From Undaria pinnatifida (lineage: Eukaryota; Sar; Phaeophyceae; Laminariales; Alariaceae): 64,000 nt of DNA. A model generated the notes under the pieces. It saw only the letters and a list, made by a program, of their open reading frames with translations. It ran no database searches and had not been told where the DNA came from. Below are positions 1-9,532 of this stretch, one piece after another. The position numbers and the translations under genes are program-made. The first letter of the stretch is position 1. Each line of letters begins with the position of its first letter. Location: positions 2,989,706 to 3,053,705 of the forward strand of contig JABAKD010000021.1 of assembly GCA_012845835.1 (NCBI GenBank), in the 5' to 3' direction.

Positions 1-181
1 CAATTTAAGGTCTATTTCTTTGATCAATTCATTTTTCGTCATGATTGCGAAAACGCCTGCTCGGTGGTTCATTTTTCGCCTAATGAGATGCAAATCAATT
101 TCAATCGAAAAAAAAACAAGTTGAGATTTTCATGCTTTCGATAAGATGGACCCTAAGGCGAGTCGCCACCCTATAATATCC
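1..181. other. Left edge, no feature
   Basis: AT-rich sequence with no open frame, repeat or RNA signal that I can recognise. It runs into a SINE body on the right. Confidence 0.5.
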
Positions 182-392
182 CTCGTATAAGTTCGTATGG
201 ATTTTTCTTGTGAACGAACTGACTTGCGGAAAGCGCGAGAGCGTGAGTTAGCAACACTCGATGAAAAATCGGCGAGCACCAGTGGGTTTGCTGAACCCTA
301 TGCGCGATAAAAATTGAGAACCGGGGGCAAGAAGGGACCACGGCTTGTCCAGAAGCTGGAAAGTAGAAGTGTGTGAAAGAAGAGAAAAAAAA
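182..392 (+). mobile_element. SINE-1 copy, headless (body and 3' end)
   Basis: It matches the body shared by the other SINE-1 copies: the blocks TTGCGGAAAGCGCGAGAGCG, GTTAGCAACACTCGATGAAA, TGCTGAACCCTATGCGCGAT and GGCTTGTCCAGAAGCTGGAA occur in order, followed by an A-rich tail. The tRNA-like head seen in full copies is missing, so this is a 5'-truncated insertion. Open frames across it are not genes. Confidence 0.85.
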
Positions 393-404
393 CGCCTCTA
401 GTAC

Positions 405-866
405 GGTTTTTCCTTTCCTTTCCTTTCCTTTCCTTTCCTTTCCTTTCCTTTCCTTTCCTTTCCTTTCCTTTCCTTTCCTTTCCTTTCCTTTCCTTTCCTT
501 TCCCATCCTTTCCTTTCCTTTCCTTTCCTTTCCCATCCTTTCCTTTCCGTTCCGTTCCGTTCCGTTCATTTCCTTTCCTCTCCTTCCCTCTCCTTTCCTT
601 TCCTTTCCTTTCCTTTCCTTTTCTCTTTCCTTTCCTTTCCTTTCCTTTCCTTTCCTTTCCTTTCCTTTCCTTTCCTTTCCTTTCCTTTCCTTTCCTTTCC
701 TTTCCTTTCCTTTCCTTTCCTTTCCTTTCCTTTCCTTTCCTTTCCTTTCCTTTCCTTTCCTTTCCTTTCCTTTCCTTTCCTTTCCTTTCCTTTCCCATCC
801 TTTCCTTTCCTTTCCTTCCCTTGCTTCTTTTTCTTGTCTTGTCTTGTCTTTTCATTTCCTTTCTTT
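405..866. repeat. (TTTCC)n pentanucleotide microsatellite
   Basis: About 460 bp of TTTCC units with scattered variants (CCATCC, CCGTTCCG, CTCTCC). Because 5 and 3 are coprime, frames on both strands stay open and give artificial peptides of the FPFLS or KERKG type. It directly abuts the A-rich end of the preceding SINE and may have grown from it. Confidence 0.97.
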
Positions 867-1185
867 TCTTTTCCATTCCATTTTCGCTTTATTTTCTTCT
901 CTTTTCGTTTTTTTTCTTTTAATTGTTTTTTTTAAGTGACTTGAGTCTGATGTACGCATGCGTAGTGATACTCGTAGGTGTTGCGTGTAATATATACGTG
1001 GTAGTCTTTTCTGGGTGGCAAGCGGTGTAGTCGGGTTTTTTTCAGGCGCGATGAATGAGACGTATAAAACATGTACCGGTATGGACCTGGCGCATCGTGG
1101 GCTGACTCCCGATTTCACTTTTTTATAGTTTTCTGGCGAGCATGAATTGCGTCACCCATGATATATGCGTGTACCAGTTTTGGTT
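867..1185. other. No recognisable feature
   Basis: Pyrimidine-rich decay of the microsatellite, then unique-looking sequence. A similar stretch (tgcgtagtgata ... taatatgtacgtggtagtc) recurs at about 35175-35225, so part of it is repeated. No gene seen. Confidence 0.4.
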
Positions 1186-1300
1186 TGTGCTTTTTTCCCT
1201 GGGGTATTACTCAGCTCCACAGCTATGGCAGGAGCCTGTCCTGTGACAACGGACTTGATTATGCAAGTTAATGTGATAACGACAACAATATTCCTCATGA
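1186..1300 (+). repeat. Dispersed repeat D (copy also at 16655-16762)
   Basis: The segment from tttttccctggggtatt through gttaatgtgataacgacaac recurs at 16655-16762 with substitutions and small indels. Function unknown. Confidence 0.6.
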
Positions 1301-1314
1301 AGACATACACCCAC

Positions 1315-1385
1315 CTACCACACGCGATCGGAGAATCACACACACCTTGCAAATATGAGCTTAGACCGAATCCTCCATTTCACAG
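1315..1385 (+). repeat. Family B core repeat
   Basis: It carries the family B signature GCGATCGGAGAATCACACAC, then CTTGCAAATATGAG, ending in CACAGCT. The same order occurs in at least ten other places in the window on both strands. Confidence 0.75.
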
Positions 1386-2132
1386 CTACTGGCTGTATTA
1401 ATAGTAGTGCATGTTAAATTTTGAATAAAGAGTAGAAAAAATACACCTCCGTTCCTTTCTATTGCCTCGTGCCTTCGATACGATACATCTAGGTCCAAAA
1501 TTCCGATACATGCTATCGAAGTCCGATATTCCGACACATCGAAGATCGACGATACTCCGATATCGAAAAAATCGGTATGATCTTCAACACAAACATAATT
1601 ATCATATCATATACACACTGCTAGAAGAGTCTACAGAACTGCTGTACGTAGTAGAGCTGGAACCAAAGACATGTTCCACAAGCAGCAGGCAGCAGCATGG
1701 AAGTGGCAACAGCAATCACGGAGAGAAGATCGACCCCATAAAAAACCATTTTGAATAGGGTTTTTCACAGCTACCGTAGTAGTGCATGTTAAATTTCGAA
1801 CAAAAAGAAAAACATATACCTCCGTTCCTTTCCATTGCCTCGTGCGTTCGATACGGTAAATGTAGGTGTAACATTTCGATACATCTATCGAAGTCCGATA
1901 TTCCGATACATCGAAGATAGACGATATTCCGATATCGAAAAAATCGATACGATCTCCAACACAAAGATACTCATCAGATCACATACACACTGCTAAAAAA
2001 GCCCACATAATCAAACCTGGTACGTAGTAGAGCTGGAACCAAAGAGATGTTCCACAAACAGCAGGCAGCAGCATGACAGTGGCAACAGCAATAACGGAGA
2101 GACGAGCGACCCCCGAAGAAACTATTTTGAGT
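1384..2132 (+). repeat. Tandem duplication of a ~365-bp unit
   Basis: Two adjacent copies, about 1384-1757 and 1770-2132. Both contain TAGTAGTGCATGTTAAATT, CACCTCCGTTCCTTTC or close variants, a block rich in CGATA/TCGAAG, TAGTAGAGCTGGAACCAAAG, and an end ATTTTGA. The copies differ at many positions, so the duplication is old. No coding potential beyond short chance frames. Confidence 0.85.
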
Positions 2133-2199
2133 CGGAGTGCTGTACCTCATGTACGTACGAAAGAACAACAGCAACAGCTGCCGACGTGTTGTATGATCG

Positions 2200-2512
2200 A
2201 CGCCTCGGTGACGTATCAGGTTATGCTCGAACCTGGTACGTACAAGGTCACTTCCGTGAGTTCGAGTCCCCCCGAGTGCATACCTCGTACTCGTAATCGA
2301 AGGGACTTTTATTGTGCATAAATTATTTGAATTGCGGAAAGCGCGAGAGTGTAAGTTAGCAACACTAGATAAAAAATCGACGACCAGTGGGATTGCTGAG
2401 CCCTTTGCGCGAGAAAAATTGAAGGCAAGAACCGGGGGGGAGAAGGGACGACACCTGTCACCACGGCTTGTCCAGAAGCTGGGAAGTACCAAGTATGAAA
2501 AAAAAATATCAA
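2200..2512 (+). mobile_element. SINE-1, full length with tRNA-like head
   Basis: The head has a degenerate A box (GGTGACGTATCAGG) and a B box (GAGTTCGAGTCCCC). The standard SINE-1 body follows (GCGGAAAGCGCGAGAG, AGCAACACTAGAT, CACGGCTTGTCCAGAAGCTG) and an A-rich end. RNA polymerase III promoter boxes in a tRNA-related head define this class of retroelement. Confidence 0.85.
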
Positions 2513-2539
2513 CATTCGATGATATCGACGAGCAATAAA

Positions 2540-2657
2540 AAGCTGAAAAGTGGGATTGCTCAACCCTATGCGCGATAAAGAGGGAGACACGCGCTGGCGG
2601 GGATAAGGAAACACCTGTGACCACGGCTTGTCCAGAAGGTCGCCGAGTGTAAAAAAC
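2540..2657 (+). mobile_element. SINE-1 3' fragment
   Basis: Only the distal body is present (GTGGGATTGCT, AACCCTATGCGCGATAAA, GTGACCACGGCTTGTCCAGA, GTGTAAAAAA). It lies just downstream of a full copy, so it is either a separate 5'-truncated insertion or an internally deleted duplicate. Confidence 0.8.
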
Positions 2658-2926
2658 CTGTTCGACAATTTTTGCTGTAGAGCAAAAGTGACGACGACCA
2701 AAGAAAAAAACAGACAAATAGCCAACGAAATGAATATTTTTTCCACTGATGCATCAGGTTATGCATGATGCATGGTTTCCAATTAGCTGATGCGCGAGAT
2801 TGTTGAGGTAACCAAAAACAAAGTTCCGGATATTGCGGCAAGAAATGATCAGATGCCGATAATAGGAAAATAGGTCGGCACCCATAGCGACATCTTACCT
2901 CTGGTACTGCTGCACGTAGCGCGGTG
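2658..2926. other. No recognisable feature
   Basis: Includes the short palindrome-like GCATCAGGTTATGCATGATGC. Nothing else identified. Confidence 0.4.
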
Positions 2927-3062
2927 GTTGATTGACTCTGCTACGTGCTGTATGTGCACGCCCAGAATTCTAATTGACTGACTCTGCTGCGTGTTGTATG
3001 CGCACGCCAAATTCTAATCGACTTGCCTCTGCTGCGTGTTGCATGCGCGTGCCCAAATTCCA
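2927..3062 (+). repeat. ~45-bp tandem repeat, three units
   Basis: Three successive imperfect units contain GACTCTGCTGCGTG, then TGTATGCGCACGCCC, then AAATTCTAAT. Small minisatellite with no coding role seen. Confidence 0.8.
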
Positions 3063-3199
3063 AAAAATTTTCCCTAGTAGGAAGTACAAGGCGGTTCTAA
3101 AGCGCCGCGGAACATTTGCCATAACTAACTTTAAAATTGAAACACACGAACCCTATATAACCCTAACGAGCTGGCGTGGCGCTGGCCTGCGAATACAAC

Positions 3200-3305
3200 C
3201 GAGTTAAAATTGACACACGACATGGATGAATGAAACTACGTGCAAGTGTGGCTGGCGAGCTTAACCTTTTTTTTTCTTTCCCCATCCGCCGGAGGATAAA
3301 ATAAA
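3200..3305 (+). repeat. Family C dispersed repeat
   Basis: It reads GAGTTAAAATTGACACACGAC, then AAGTGTGGCTGGCGAGCTTAA, then TTTCCCCATCCGCCGGAGGA. The same order occurs at 11168-11355 and, inverted, at 6795-6900, with partial copies at 57560-57615 and 59045-59100. Confidence 0.75.
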
Positions 3306-3395
3306 TACAAAAACATATGTATAGACTATATTTTAGATATAAGAATAGGACCCCCCCCATTAAGAAAAAACTCACCCGCATAGTATATTACAAGT

Positions 3396-3484
3396 ACCAA
3401 CAACGCAGCTTGCAAAATATGAGTATTGACCCGAGATTCGTCGAAGTCACGGCTGACGTCCTTGAAATATTTTTATAAAATAAT
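3396..3484 (+). repeat. Family B variant with ATTCGTCGA...CCTTGAAAT end
   Basis: It starts with the family B block GCAGCTTGCAAAATATGAG and continues ATTCGTCGAAGTCACGGCTG, then ACGTCCTTGAAAT and TTTATAAAATA. This last part recurs inside a LINE copy at 54888-54938. Confidence 0.65.
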
Positions 3485-3674
3485 AATACCCTGGTATTAA
3501 TAATCATCACGGGCTAGTATAGTCCCCCACCAGCCGGAGGGGGGCGGGGGGACCCGCGCTGCGACACAGGTACACCTTTTTTTGGCGAAAGCATGTTTTC
3601 TGAATGACGGGGTCTCTTAACCCAAAATCGTCAAAAACAAAACAAAACATATATATATATATAAATATTTTTGC

Positions 3675-4011
3675 ACGTTTCTCGCTGTATATACATATAC
3701 CTTGTGGCAACATGAGTTGTGGTCATCCGGTAGCATTTCTTTTTTTTTCTCTTGATTTTTTTCTTTTTTGGACAGGTCTTAAGCTCCCAAATTGAGGAAA
3801 CTCAGAAAAAAAGTGGTGCACCTCTCTTATCGTGGCATGTATTTTTTTTGTGCACGTTTCTCGCTGTATATATACCTTGGCAACATGAGATTGGTCATCC
3901 GGTAGCATTTCTTTTTTGTTCACGTGAAAAATATTTTCTGTTTGGACAGGTCTTTAGCTCTCCCAAATTGAGGAACCTCAGAAAAAAAGTGGTGCCCCTC
4001 TATCGTGGCAC
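3675..4011 (+). repeat. Tandem duplication, two ~164-bp units
   Basis: Units at about 3675-3838 and 3848-4011 share GGTCATCCGGTAGCATTTCT, TTGGACAGGTCTT, CCCAAATTGAGGAA, CTCAGAAAAAAAGTGGTGC and CTATCGTGGCA. A fragment of the same unit in reverse orientation lies at 4243-4325. Confidence 0.85.
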
Positions 4012-4023
4012 GCGTCGGTACCA

Positions 4024-4106
4024 GGTGGGTGGGTGGGTGGGTGGGTGAGTGGGTGGGTGGGTGGGTGGGTGGGTGGGTGGGTGAGTGGGTGGGTGGGTGG
4101 GTGGGG
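4024..4106. repeat. (GGGT)n microsatellite
   Basis: About 80 bp of GGGT units, twice interrupted by GAGT. On the - strand it reads as Pro-Thr-His repeats, which is not a gene. The G-run spacing could form G-quadruplexes. Confidence 0.95.
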
Positions 4107-4242
4107 TAATAATCGTATCACGCATGGCCGTGGACCGTAGGACCATAGACCCTCGCATCTCCACAATGCGGGGGTACGGCGGGTTTCCATCGACCAGGCA
4201 GGCTTTGCGAGCACCACGCGCGAAGCGCGTTTGAGGTGCTGA

Positions 4243-4325
4243 TGCGTGCTACGATTTATGGAGGTGCACCACTTTCTTTCCGAGGCTTCCTCAATTTCGG
4301 GGGGGAGCGCAAGACCTCTCTACCA
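4243..4325 (-). repeat. Inverted fragment of the 3675-4011 unit
   Basis: Read on the - strand it contains TGAGGAAGCCTCGGAAAGAA followed by AGTGGTGCACCTCC, matching the end of the tandem unit upstream. It forms an imperfect inverted repeat across the (GGGT)n tract. Confidence 0.65.
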
Positions 4326-4418
4326 CAAAACCTGATTTTGGATCAAAACAAGACTGCTACGTACCACCGGATGAAAAATCCCGTGGCCTGGGTACACAAC
4401 ACGATTAATCACGCGAAA

Positions 4419-4754
4419 AAGAAATGGCCTGTTACCGACTATTTTGGGTCAAAAAGCCCCAAGAAATGGCCTGTTTCCGACTATTTCGAGTCAAGAAGCC
4501 CCAAGAAATGGCCTGTTTCCGACTATTTAGAGTCAAAAAGCCCCAAGAAATGGCCTGTTACCGACTATTTTGGGTCAAAAAGCCCCCAGAAATGGCCTGT
4601 TACCGACTATTTTGGGTCAAAAAGCCCCAAGAAATGACCTGTTTCCGACTAAATTAGGTCAAAAAGCCCCAAGAAATGACCTGTTTCCATCTTAAGTGGG
4701 TTAAAGAGCCTCAAGAAATGGCCTGTTTCCGACTATTTTGTGTTAAAGAGCCGC
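4419..4754 (+). repeat. 42-bp tandem array, eight units
   Basis: Eight head-to-tail 42-bp units start at 4419, 4461, 4503, 4545, 4587, 4629, 4671 and 4713. Each has AAGAAATGGCCTGTT, CCGACTATTT and GTCAAAAAGCCCC. Since 42 = 3 x 14, a 14-residue peptide (KKWPVTDYFGSKSP) repeats in one frame and a second frame is open too. The frame from 4236 stops at 4637 when a unit mutates TGG to TGA. No promoter or homolog recognised, so I treat it as a minisatellite. Confidence 0.95.
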
Positions 4755-5099
4755 GTCGTTCAGATTTTCTTTCAGACGAAAAGCGCTATCACGGAGATCC
4801 GTTGTTAACAGGGGTCATTTGATGCCTATGGGGTCATAACTCTGTCAATTCTTCGTCGACAACGGGTAAACGATAGCTTCGATTGTTCGCATAGGCCTTA
4901 CGGTCACCGCGCAAAAATAAAAATATACGGAGTATAAAAATATGGTGCTCTCGCCGAGATATTTTGCGCAAATTATGACAACTTTCCGGTGATTTTTTTG
5001 CAACATGATAAGGCATTTACCTCCTGTTAACAATGGATCTCCGTAATAGGTACCTCTATCGTGTCATGCGTCTGCTCGGTCAGTCAGTCGCATGCAGGG
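4755..5099. other. No gene seen; inverted flank
   Basis: The sequence AACGGATCTCCGTGA around 4790-4805 (as its complement) and AATGGATCTCCGTAATAGG at 5031-5049, with GTTAACA beside each, form an imperfect inverted pair about 240 bp apart. This suggests a small inverted-repeat element (TATCACGGAGATCCGTTGTT versus AACAATGGATCTCCGTAATA). No coding content. Confidence 0.45.
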
Positions 5100-5297
5100 T
5101 AAGGTGGTGGTGGTGGTTGGGGGGGGGTACTCATCTGTTGCTTGCCTCAAGTCATTTTGACCATTTTGACCACGCATCTCTTTCGAGACGGAAGCACCAT
5201 TCCTACTCCTAATAGAGACATCTCCAACGCCTAGGCCGCTCATTACGCTTTTTCCATTGTATGCTACATAAAAACTGTTTTGCTTATCCTATCCCCG
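5100..5297 (-). mobile_element. LINE 3'-end fragment
   Basis: The extreme 3' end of the LINE described at 46594-48300, on the - strand. Shared + strand blocks are TACTCATCTGTTGCTTGCCT, GACCACGCATCTCTTTCGAG, CACCATTCCTACTCCTAATA and GCTTATCCTATCCCCGGTG. On the left, the 3' end is followed by a G-rich run (C-rich on the element strand), as in all copies here. Only about 170 bp of the element remain. Confidence 0.8.
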
Positions 5298-5547
5298 GTG
5301 AGGGGGGGGGGGGGGCGGGGTAACTGTTGATTGTTTAATCTGTGGGCATAACTCCAAATGTTGATAATTCAATCTGTGGTTTACAAGACAAGCTCCAATA
5401 ATTCCGGAGTGGAACAACACGTGATACCTGGTACCTGGTACTGGTGACGGATATCACATGATCATACCGGGTGCCACGTATACCATCATGAGTGTCGACA
5501 CGGGGGAGCCGTGTGCTAGTAAGCTCGTTCTATGGCTTCGTTCGTTC

Positions 5548-5640
5548 GGCACACATTCAACTTGAACCCGTTCCTGCCACTGTCGTCGTATGCGTCTTTT
5601 CTCTTCATTAGGCACACATTCAACTTGAACCGTTACTGCC
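5548..5640 (+). repeat. Short direct duplication
   Basis: GGCACACATTCAACTTGAAC occurs twice, about 60 bp apart, each followed by CGTT and CTGCCAC. Local duplication only. Confidence 0.7.
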
Positions 5641-6520
5641 ACAGTTGTAGCCCCGCGTTAGAGCAGTTCCCTATAGTAGTGCGGGGGGCCCAGTTTATTG
5701 CGGCAACCTTCGCTTGTGCCACGATCTCGTCCTACACAGTACAGCATGATCCGGGGTCCTGCGTTATAGTGCGGTACCCTATTAAGTGCGGGGGGGCCAG
5801 TTTAGTGCGGTGACCCTCGCTTGTGTCACGATTTTCGTCATGCGGAGTACGGCATGATCCGGGGTCCTGCGTTATAGTGCGGTGTCCTACAGTGCGGGGG
5901 GGGGCAGCTAAGTGCGGTCAAACTCGCTTGTGTCACGATCTCGTCTTACAAAGCACAGCACTATCCCGGGCGTGCAGTCGTGGTCCTGGGTTTAGTACCT
6001 AAAGCACGGGGGCCCAGATTAATGCGGTGAAACTCGCTTGTGTCACGATCTCGTCCTACAGAGTACAGCACCATCCAGGGTCCTTCATTAGTGCGTTACC
6101 CTGTAGTGCGTGGCCCCAGTTTAGTGCGGTCAAACTCGCGTGTGTCACCCTACGGAGTACAGCACAATCCCGGGGGTACAGTCGTGGTCCCGGTTTAGTG
6201 CGGTACCCTATAGTGCGGGGGTCCAGTTCAGTGCGGTGAAACTCGCTTGTGTCACGATCTCGTCTTGCAGCGTACAGCACTATCCCAGGAGTACAGCAGT
6301 CGCGGCGCTGCGTCATATAGTGTGGTACCGTATAGTGCGGGGTCCCAGTTTAGTGCGGTCAACTCGCGCATATGACGATATCATCCAACATAGTACAGCA
6401 TTATCCCGGGGGTACAGTCGCGGTCCCGCTTTAGTGCGGTACCCTACAGTGCGGGGGGGCAGTTTAGTGCGGTCAAACTCGCTTGTGATACGATGTCGTC
6501 CTAGAGTACCCACCGCAGTG
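5640..6520 (+). repeat. ~102-122-bp minisatellite, eight units
   Basis: Eight imperfect units contain GTTTAGTGCGGT, AACTCGCTTGTGTCACGATC, TCGTCCTAC, AGTACAGCA and TATCCCGGG...TACAGTCG. The GTTTAGTGCGG-type block recurs near 5691, 5800, 5907, 6017, 6119, 6226, 6348 and 6462. Open frames on both strands are by-products of the repeat. Confidence 0.9.
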
Positions 6521-6794
6521 CGGGCATCGTCGTCTGGCAAGGTCCCGCACACACAAGGACCCACGACTGCATGATACGCACTGCGCTGTGTGTGCTCTTC
6601 ACATCCAACTGTCCTTTCCACCCATCGACACCAAGCACAGCTAATGTCCGGGCAGATTAGCCATCCCATCATAGAGAGAAACGAGCTCTGTGGTCGCAAA
6701 CTACGACTCGTGCATTGCAAACACACGAGTACTCCGACTCTCCGGCGGAATAATCCCCAACACCGGAAACCGCAATTCTGGCCTGCAGGGTGCT
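6521..6794. other. No recognisable feature
   Basis: Unique-looking sequence. Short frames on either strand show no recognisable domain. Confidence 0.35.
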
Positions 6795-6900
6795 TTTATG
6801 CTTATCTTATCCTCCGGCGGATGGGGAAAAATAAAGCTTTAGCTCACCACACTTCCGCGTATTTTCATACGCGTCGTGTGTCGATTTAACTCAGTTGCTT
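6795..6900 (-). repeat. Family C dispersed repeat (inverted)
   Basis: On + it reads TTATCCTCCGGCGGATGGGG, then AGCTTTAGCTCACCACACTT, then CGTCGTGTGTCGATTTAACTC. This is the reverse complement order of the copy at 3200-3305. Confidence 0.75.
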
Positions 6901-7261
6901 TCGCAGCCCAACGCTAGCTGGCGCACCCTTCGAGTCCCATTGTAGGTATAGCGTAAGCTGTCCCTATCATTGGTCCTCGTTACAACCCTTATCAAATTCC
7001 GAGGGAGGAAGAAAGTGCTGTAGTATCATACGGGTCGCCCACGAAGGCGGTGGCGTTCCAGAGCGATATGACCACCTTCACGCGGGAAGGCGCCTTATTC
7101 AATCCAGGTTACGAGGGCAATTCCACAGACGCGCCAAGCGATTTTGACCGCCATATATCGGGACACCGCCTTACTCAGACCGCCTGATGGGGGGACCCCT
7201 ACTGTACGTACCCTTCTTGCCAACAAAGATGAAGGCATATACATTTAAAAATTCAAAAATA
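6901..7261. other. No recognisable feature
   Basis: Moderately GC-rich sequence with no repeat or gene that I can identify. Confidence 0.35.
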
Positions 7262-7350
7262 CACTTCAGCTGTGAGATCGACCAAAAATGTTATTTTCGT
7301 CAAACTCAGCTTTGCAAGCTGCGCGTGATACTTCGATCGCGCGCGTTACG
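7262..7350 (-). repeat. Family B core repeat (inverted)
   Basis: On + it reads TTCAGCTGTGAGATCGACC, then TTTTCGTCAAACTCAGC, TTGCAAGCTGCGCGTGATAC and TTCGATCGCGCG. This is the reverse complement of the family B core. Confidence 0.75.
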
Positions 7351-7439
7351 GGGTGTGTACCCTCGTGAAGGATTCAGGTCGGTACTCCCCTGCTAATGCC
7401 AGGGTCAACAGGACTAGGACGTAATATCATATGATATGA

Positions 7440-7560
7440 TAGACTTCAATAAATACCGTAGTTGGAAGGGGGAAGAAGAGTCCGCTTTGTGACCCCGGAT
7501 CAGAGTTATGACCATGAAGGGACGAGGAGAAAGAAGGGCCAAGAAGAAATAAATGGGATG
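7440..7560 (+). mobile_element. Possible SINE-2 3' fragment
   Basis: It contains GACCCCGGATCAGAGTTATGA, a purine-rich stretch and AAGAAATAAATGGG. This resembles the SINE-2 3' end at 9808-9885 (GACCCCGGATCTGAGTTACTA ... AATAAATAAAT). The match is partial. Confidence 0.45.
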
Positions 7561-7631
7561 AGCAAAACACAACCAAACAAAACACGTGATCTAGGCATCT
7601 TGGAATTCACTTAAGCTTCCATACTCGGTTA

Positions 7632-7835
7632 AATTCGTTGGGACTTCCTCTTGTGCACAAATTGACTTGCGGAAAGCGCGAGAGCGTGAGTTAGCAAGTG
7701 TAACTTGCTAACCACTCGATGAAAAACCGACGGGCAGTGGGATTGCTGAACCCTATGCGCGATAAAAATTGAAGGCAAGAACCGGGGAGGAGAAAGTATA
7801 AGTGTGAGAAAAATAATTCAAAAAAAAGAAAATCG
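7632..7835 (+). mobile_element. SINE-1 copy, headless, internally deleted
   Basis: Body blocks AATTCGTTGGGACTT, TTGACTTGCGGAAAGCGCGA and TGCTGAACCCTATGCGCGAT are present. The block GACGACACCTGTGACCACGG up to CCAGAAGCTGG is missing before the AAGTGTGAGAAAA tail. A local inverted insertion near 7695-7712 (GCAAGTGTAACTTGC) is private to this copy. Confidence 0.8.
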
Positions 7836-8049
7836 TTGACCGCATGATGACGCTTTACGATCGCAACCCCTCGTCTTGCGTTTTGGTAACCGATTACTTG
7901 GAATATTCGAGAGTCCCACGGCAGTTCCACGCTCCGGACAGATCACGATCTAGATCCTACCTCTGTCGCCATGATACGTGCAAGGGCCCAAGGGTCTAAG
8001 GGTCTGGGTAATACACATTTAACCTGGGAAACATGTGCTAGACCACTCA

Positions 8050-8213
8050 GATCGTCCAACTTCCACTCGGCAACATGGTCTATAGGCCATGCAGATCACA
8101 AAAACCAGGGATCTATCACCCCTGAAGAAAGGCATCGTCCAACTTTCACTCGGCAACATGACCTATAGGTCATGCAGATCACAAAAAACAAGGATCTATC
8201 TGCCCTGAAAGAC
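8050..8213 (+). repeat. 82-bp tandem duplication, GATC-rich family
   Basis: Two units begin ATCGTCCAACTTCCACTCGG or its near match and share GCAACATG...CTATAGG, CATGCAGATCACAAAAA and GGATCTATC. Related GATC-rich sequence lies at 13370-13800, 15945-16080 and 62460-62710. Confidence 0.8.
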
Positions 8214-8760
8214 ATACAGCATCAATGCAATATTCAACGTGAGTGTCCTGGAGTTCTGTACGCACTGGTCACCTCGCGTGTCTACGAATCTGCTCTGCGT
8301 ACCTCCCCGGTGACTATTACATTGACTACTTCTACCTACCAAGGGTAAGGATTTTTTTTTATTTTAGTACGAACTTGGCGCACGCAGCGGTAGGTTGATG
8401 CATACAGCAGCAGTATGTTGTCGCACATACAGCAAGCAGTGTGTTGTCTTCGTATTAAACAGTTCTTGATATTTCTACCAAACGACATCCGTACACCCAA
8501 AGTCCGTTCTCACTCATCCTAGTGATACAATTTCTGTGGTCTCAGACGACTCTGCAAACGGAGAAAACCAAACAGTCGCAATTCATTAAGGTAAAGCAAG
8601 TGAAGTGCTTCGTAGCGTACCGGGTACGAGTACACAACAAAACAAGCCAAACCATGAAAAAAAAGAGAAAAAAGGAACACAGAAAAGAAAAGAAAAAAAA
8701 ACAAAAAAAAAACAGTGCGAGTAAATCACCAAGGGCAGCGAAGGCGCATACCAGGTATAC
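8214..8760. other. No recognisable gene
   Basis: Includes short repeated CAGCAGTATGTTGTCGC-like blocks near 8405-8450 and an A/G-rich tract at 8655-8720. The frames across that tract are low-complexity Lys/Glu and not credible as a gene. Confidence 0.35.
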
Positions 8761-9070
8761 ACCGGTCGCCCCGGTGGCGCATCAGGTTATCCTCGAGCCT
8801 GATATAGGTCAGCATCGTGAGTTCGCGTTCCCCCGAGTGCTTACCTGTAGAAATTCGTCGGGATTTTTCTTGTGCACAAATTGACTTGTGGACAGGGTGA
8901 GAGCGCGAGTTGGCAACACTATGAAAAATCGACGAGCTGTGGGATTGCCGAACCCTATGCGTGATCACAATTGAAGGCAAGAACTGGGGGGAAGGGACGA
9001 CACCAGTGACCACGGCCTGTCCAGAAGCTGGAAAGTAGAAGTGTGGAAAATATAAAAACAAAAATAAAAA
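8761..9070 (+). mobile_element. SINE-1, full length with tRNA-like head
   Basis: The head starts CCGGTCGCCCCGGTGGCGCA. The A box is TGGCGCATCAGG and the B box is degenerate (GAGTTCGCGTTCCCC). The standard body follows and an A-rich tail (AAAATATAAAAACAAAAATA). The head-to-body join matches the other full copies. Confidence 0.9.
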
Positions 9071-9103
9071 CGTAGTCTACTGCTGCTGCAGTAGCAGGGC
9101 TAG

Positions 9104-9475
9104 ATGGATTCGTCCGATTCAACCGGGCCGATTCAATCACACAGAACCAATCTCCACCTGAAACAACAAAAAATACTCGAGGGTGCCCGATATCAAACCT
9201 GGCTGGTTTGGGCAGTAGAGATTCATCAGAATCAAACAATCGGACCGACGCACCCAGACCGGTTCAATCAACACCAGAAACGAAAATGCTCTGAGGTACC
9301 AGAAACCTGGTTGTAGGGCGTACCATAAAATACAAAATACCAGGTATGCATAATTTTGCATAATCCATTACCAAGGAGTGCATTGGCAAGGTTGTGAATT
9401 CATCGATCCAATCGGACCGATTCATCAAGACCGTCTCCACCTACACCTGAAACCAAAAATAATCTACGAGACTAA
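9104..9475 (+). repeat. Three imperfect ~120-170-bp units
   Basis: Units near 9106, 9225 and 9398 share a core of AATCGGACCGATTCA-type sequence followed about 30 bp later by CTCCACCTGAAACCAAAAAT-type sequence. Degenerate local repeats with no gene. Confidence 0.6.
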
Positions 9476-9532
9476 ACGTGTGAAGAAACAAAAAACTGGC
9501 TGGCGTCATCCTCGGATTCGACGTGATCACTT

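Noticed and set aside
298-939. Long open frames on both strands (KERKG and FPFLS peptides)
   Set aside because: They are translations of the (TTTCC)n microsatellite, which cannot contain stops in most frames.
4419-4754. CRISPR-like array
   Set aside because: The 42-bp units are contiguous with no unique spacers. The same holds for the 34-bp array at 34200 and the 30-bp array at 24460.
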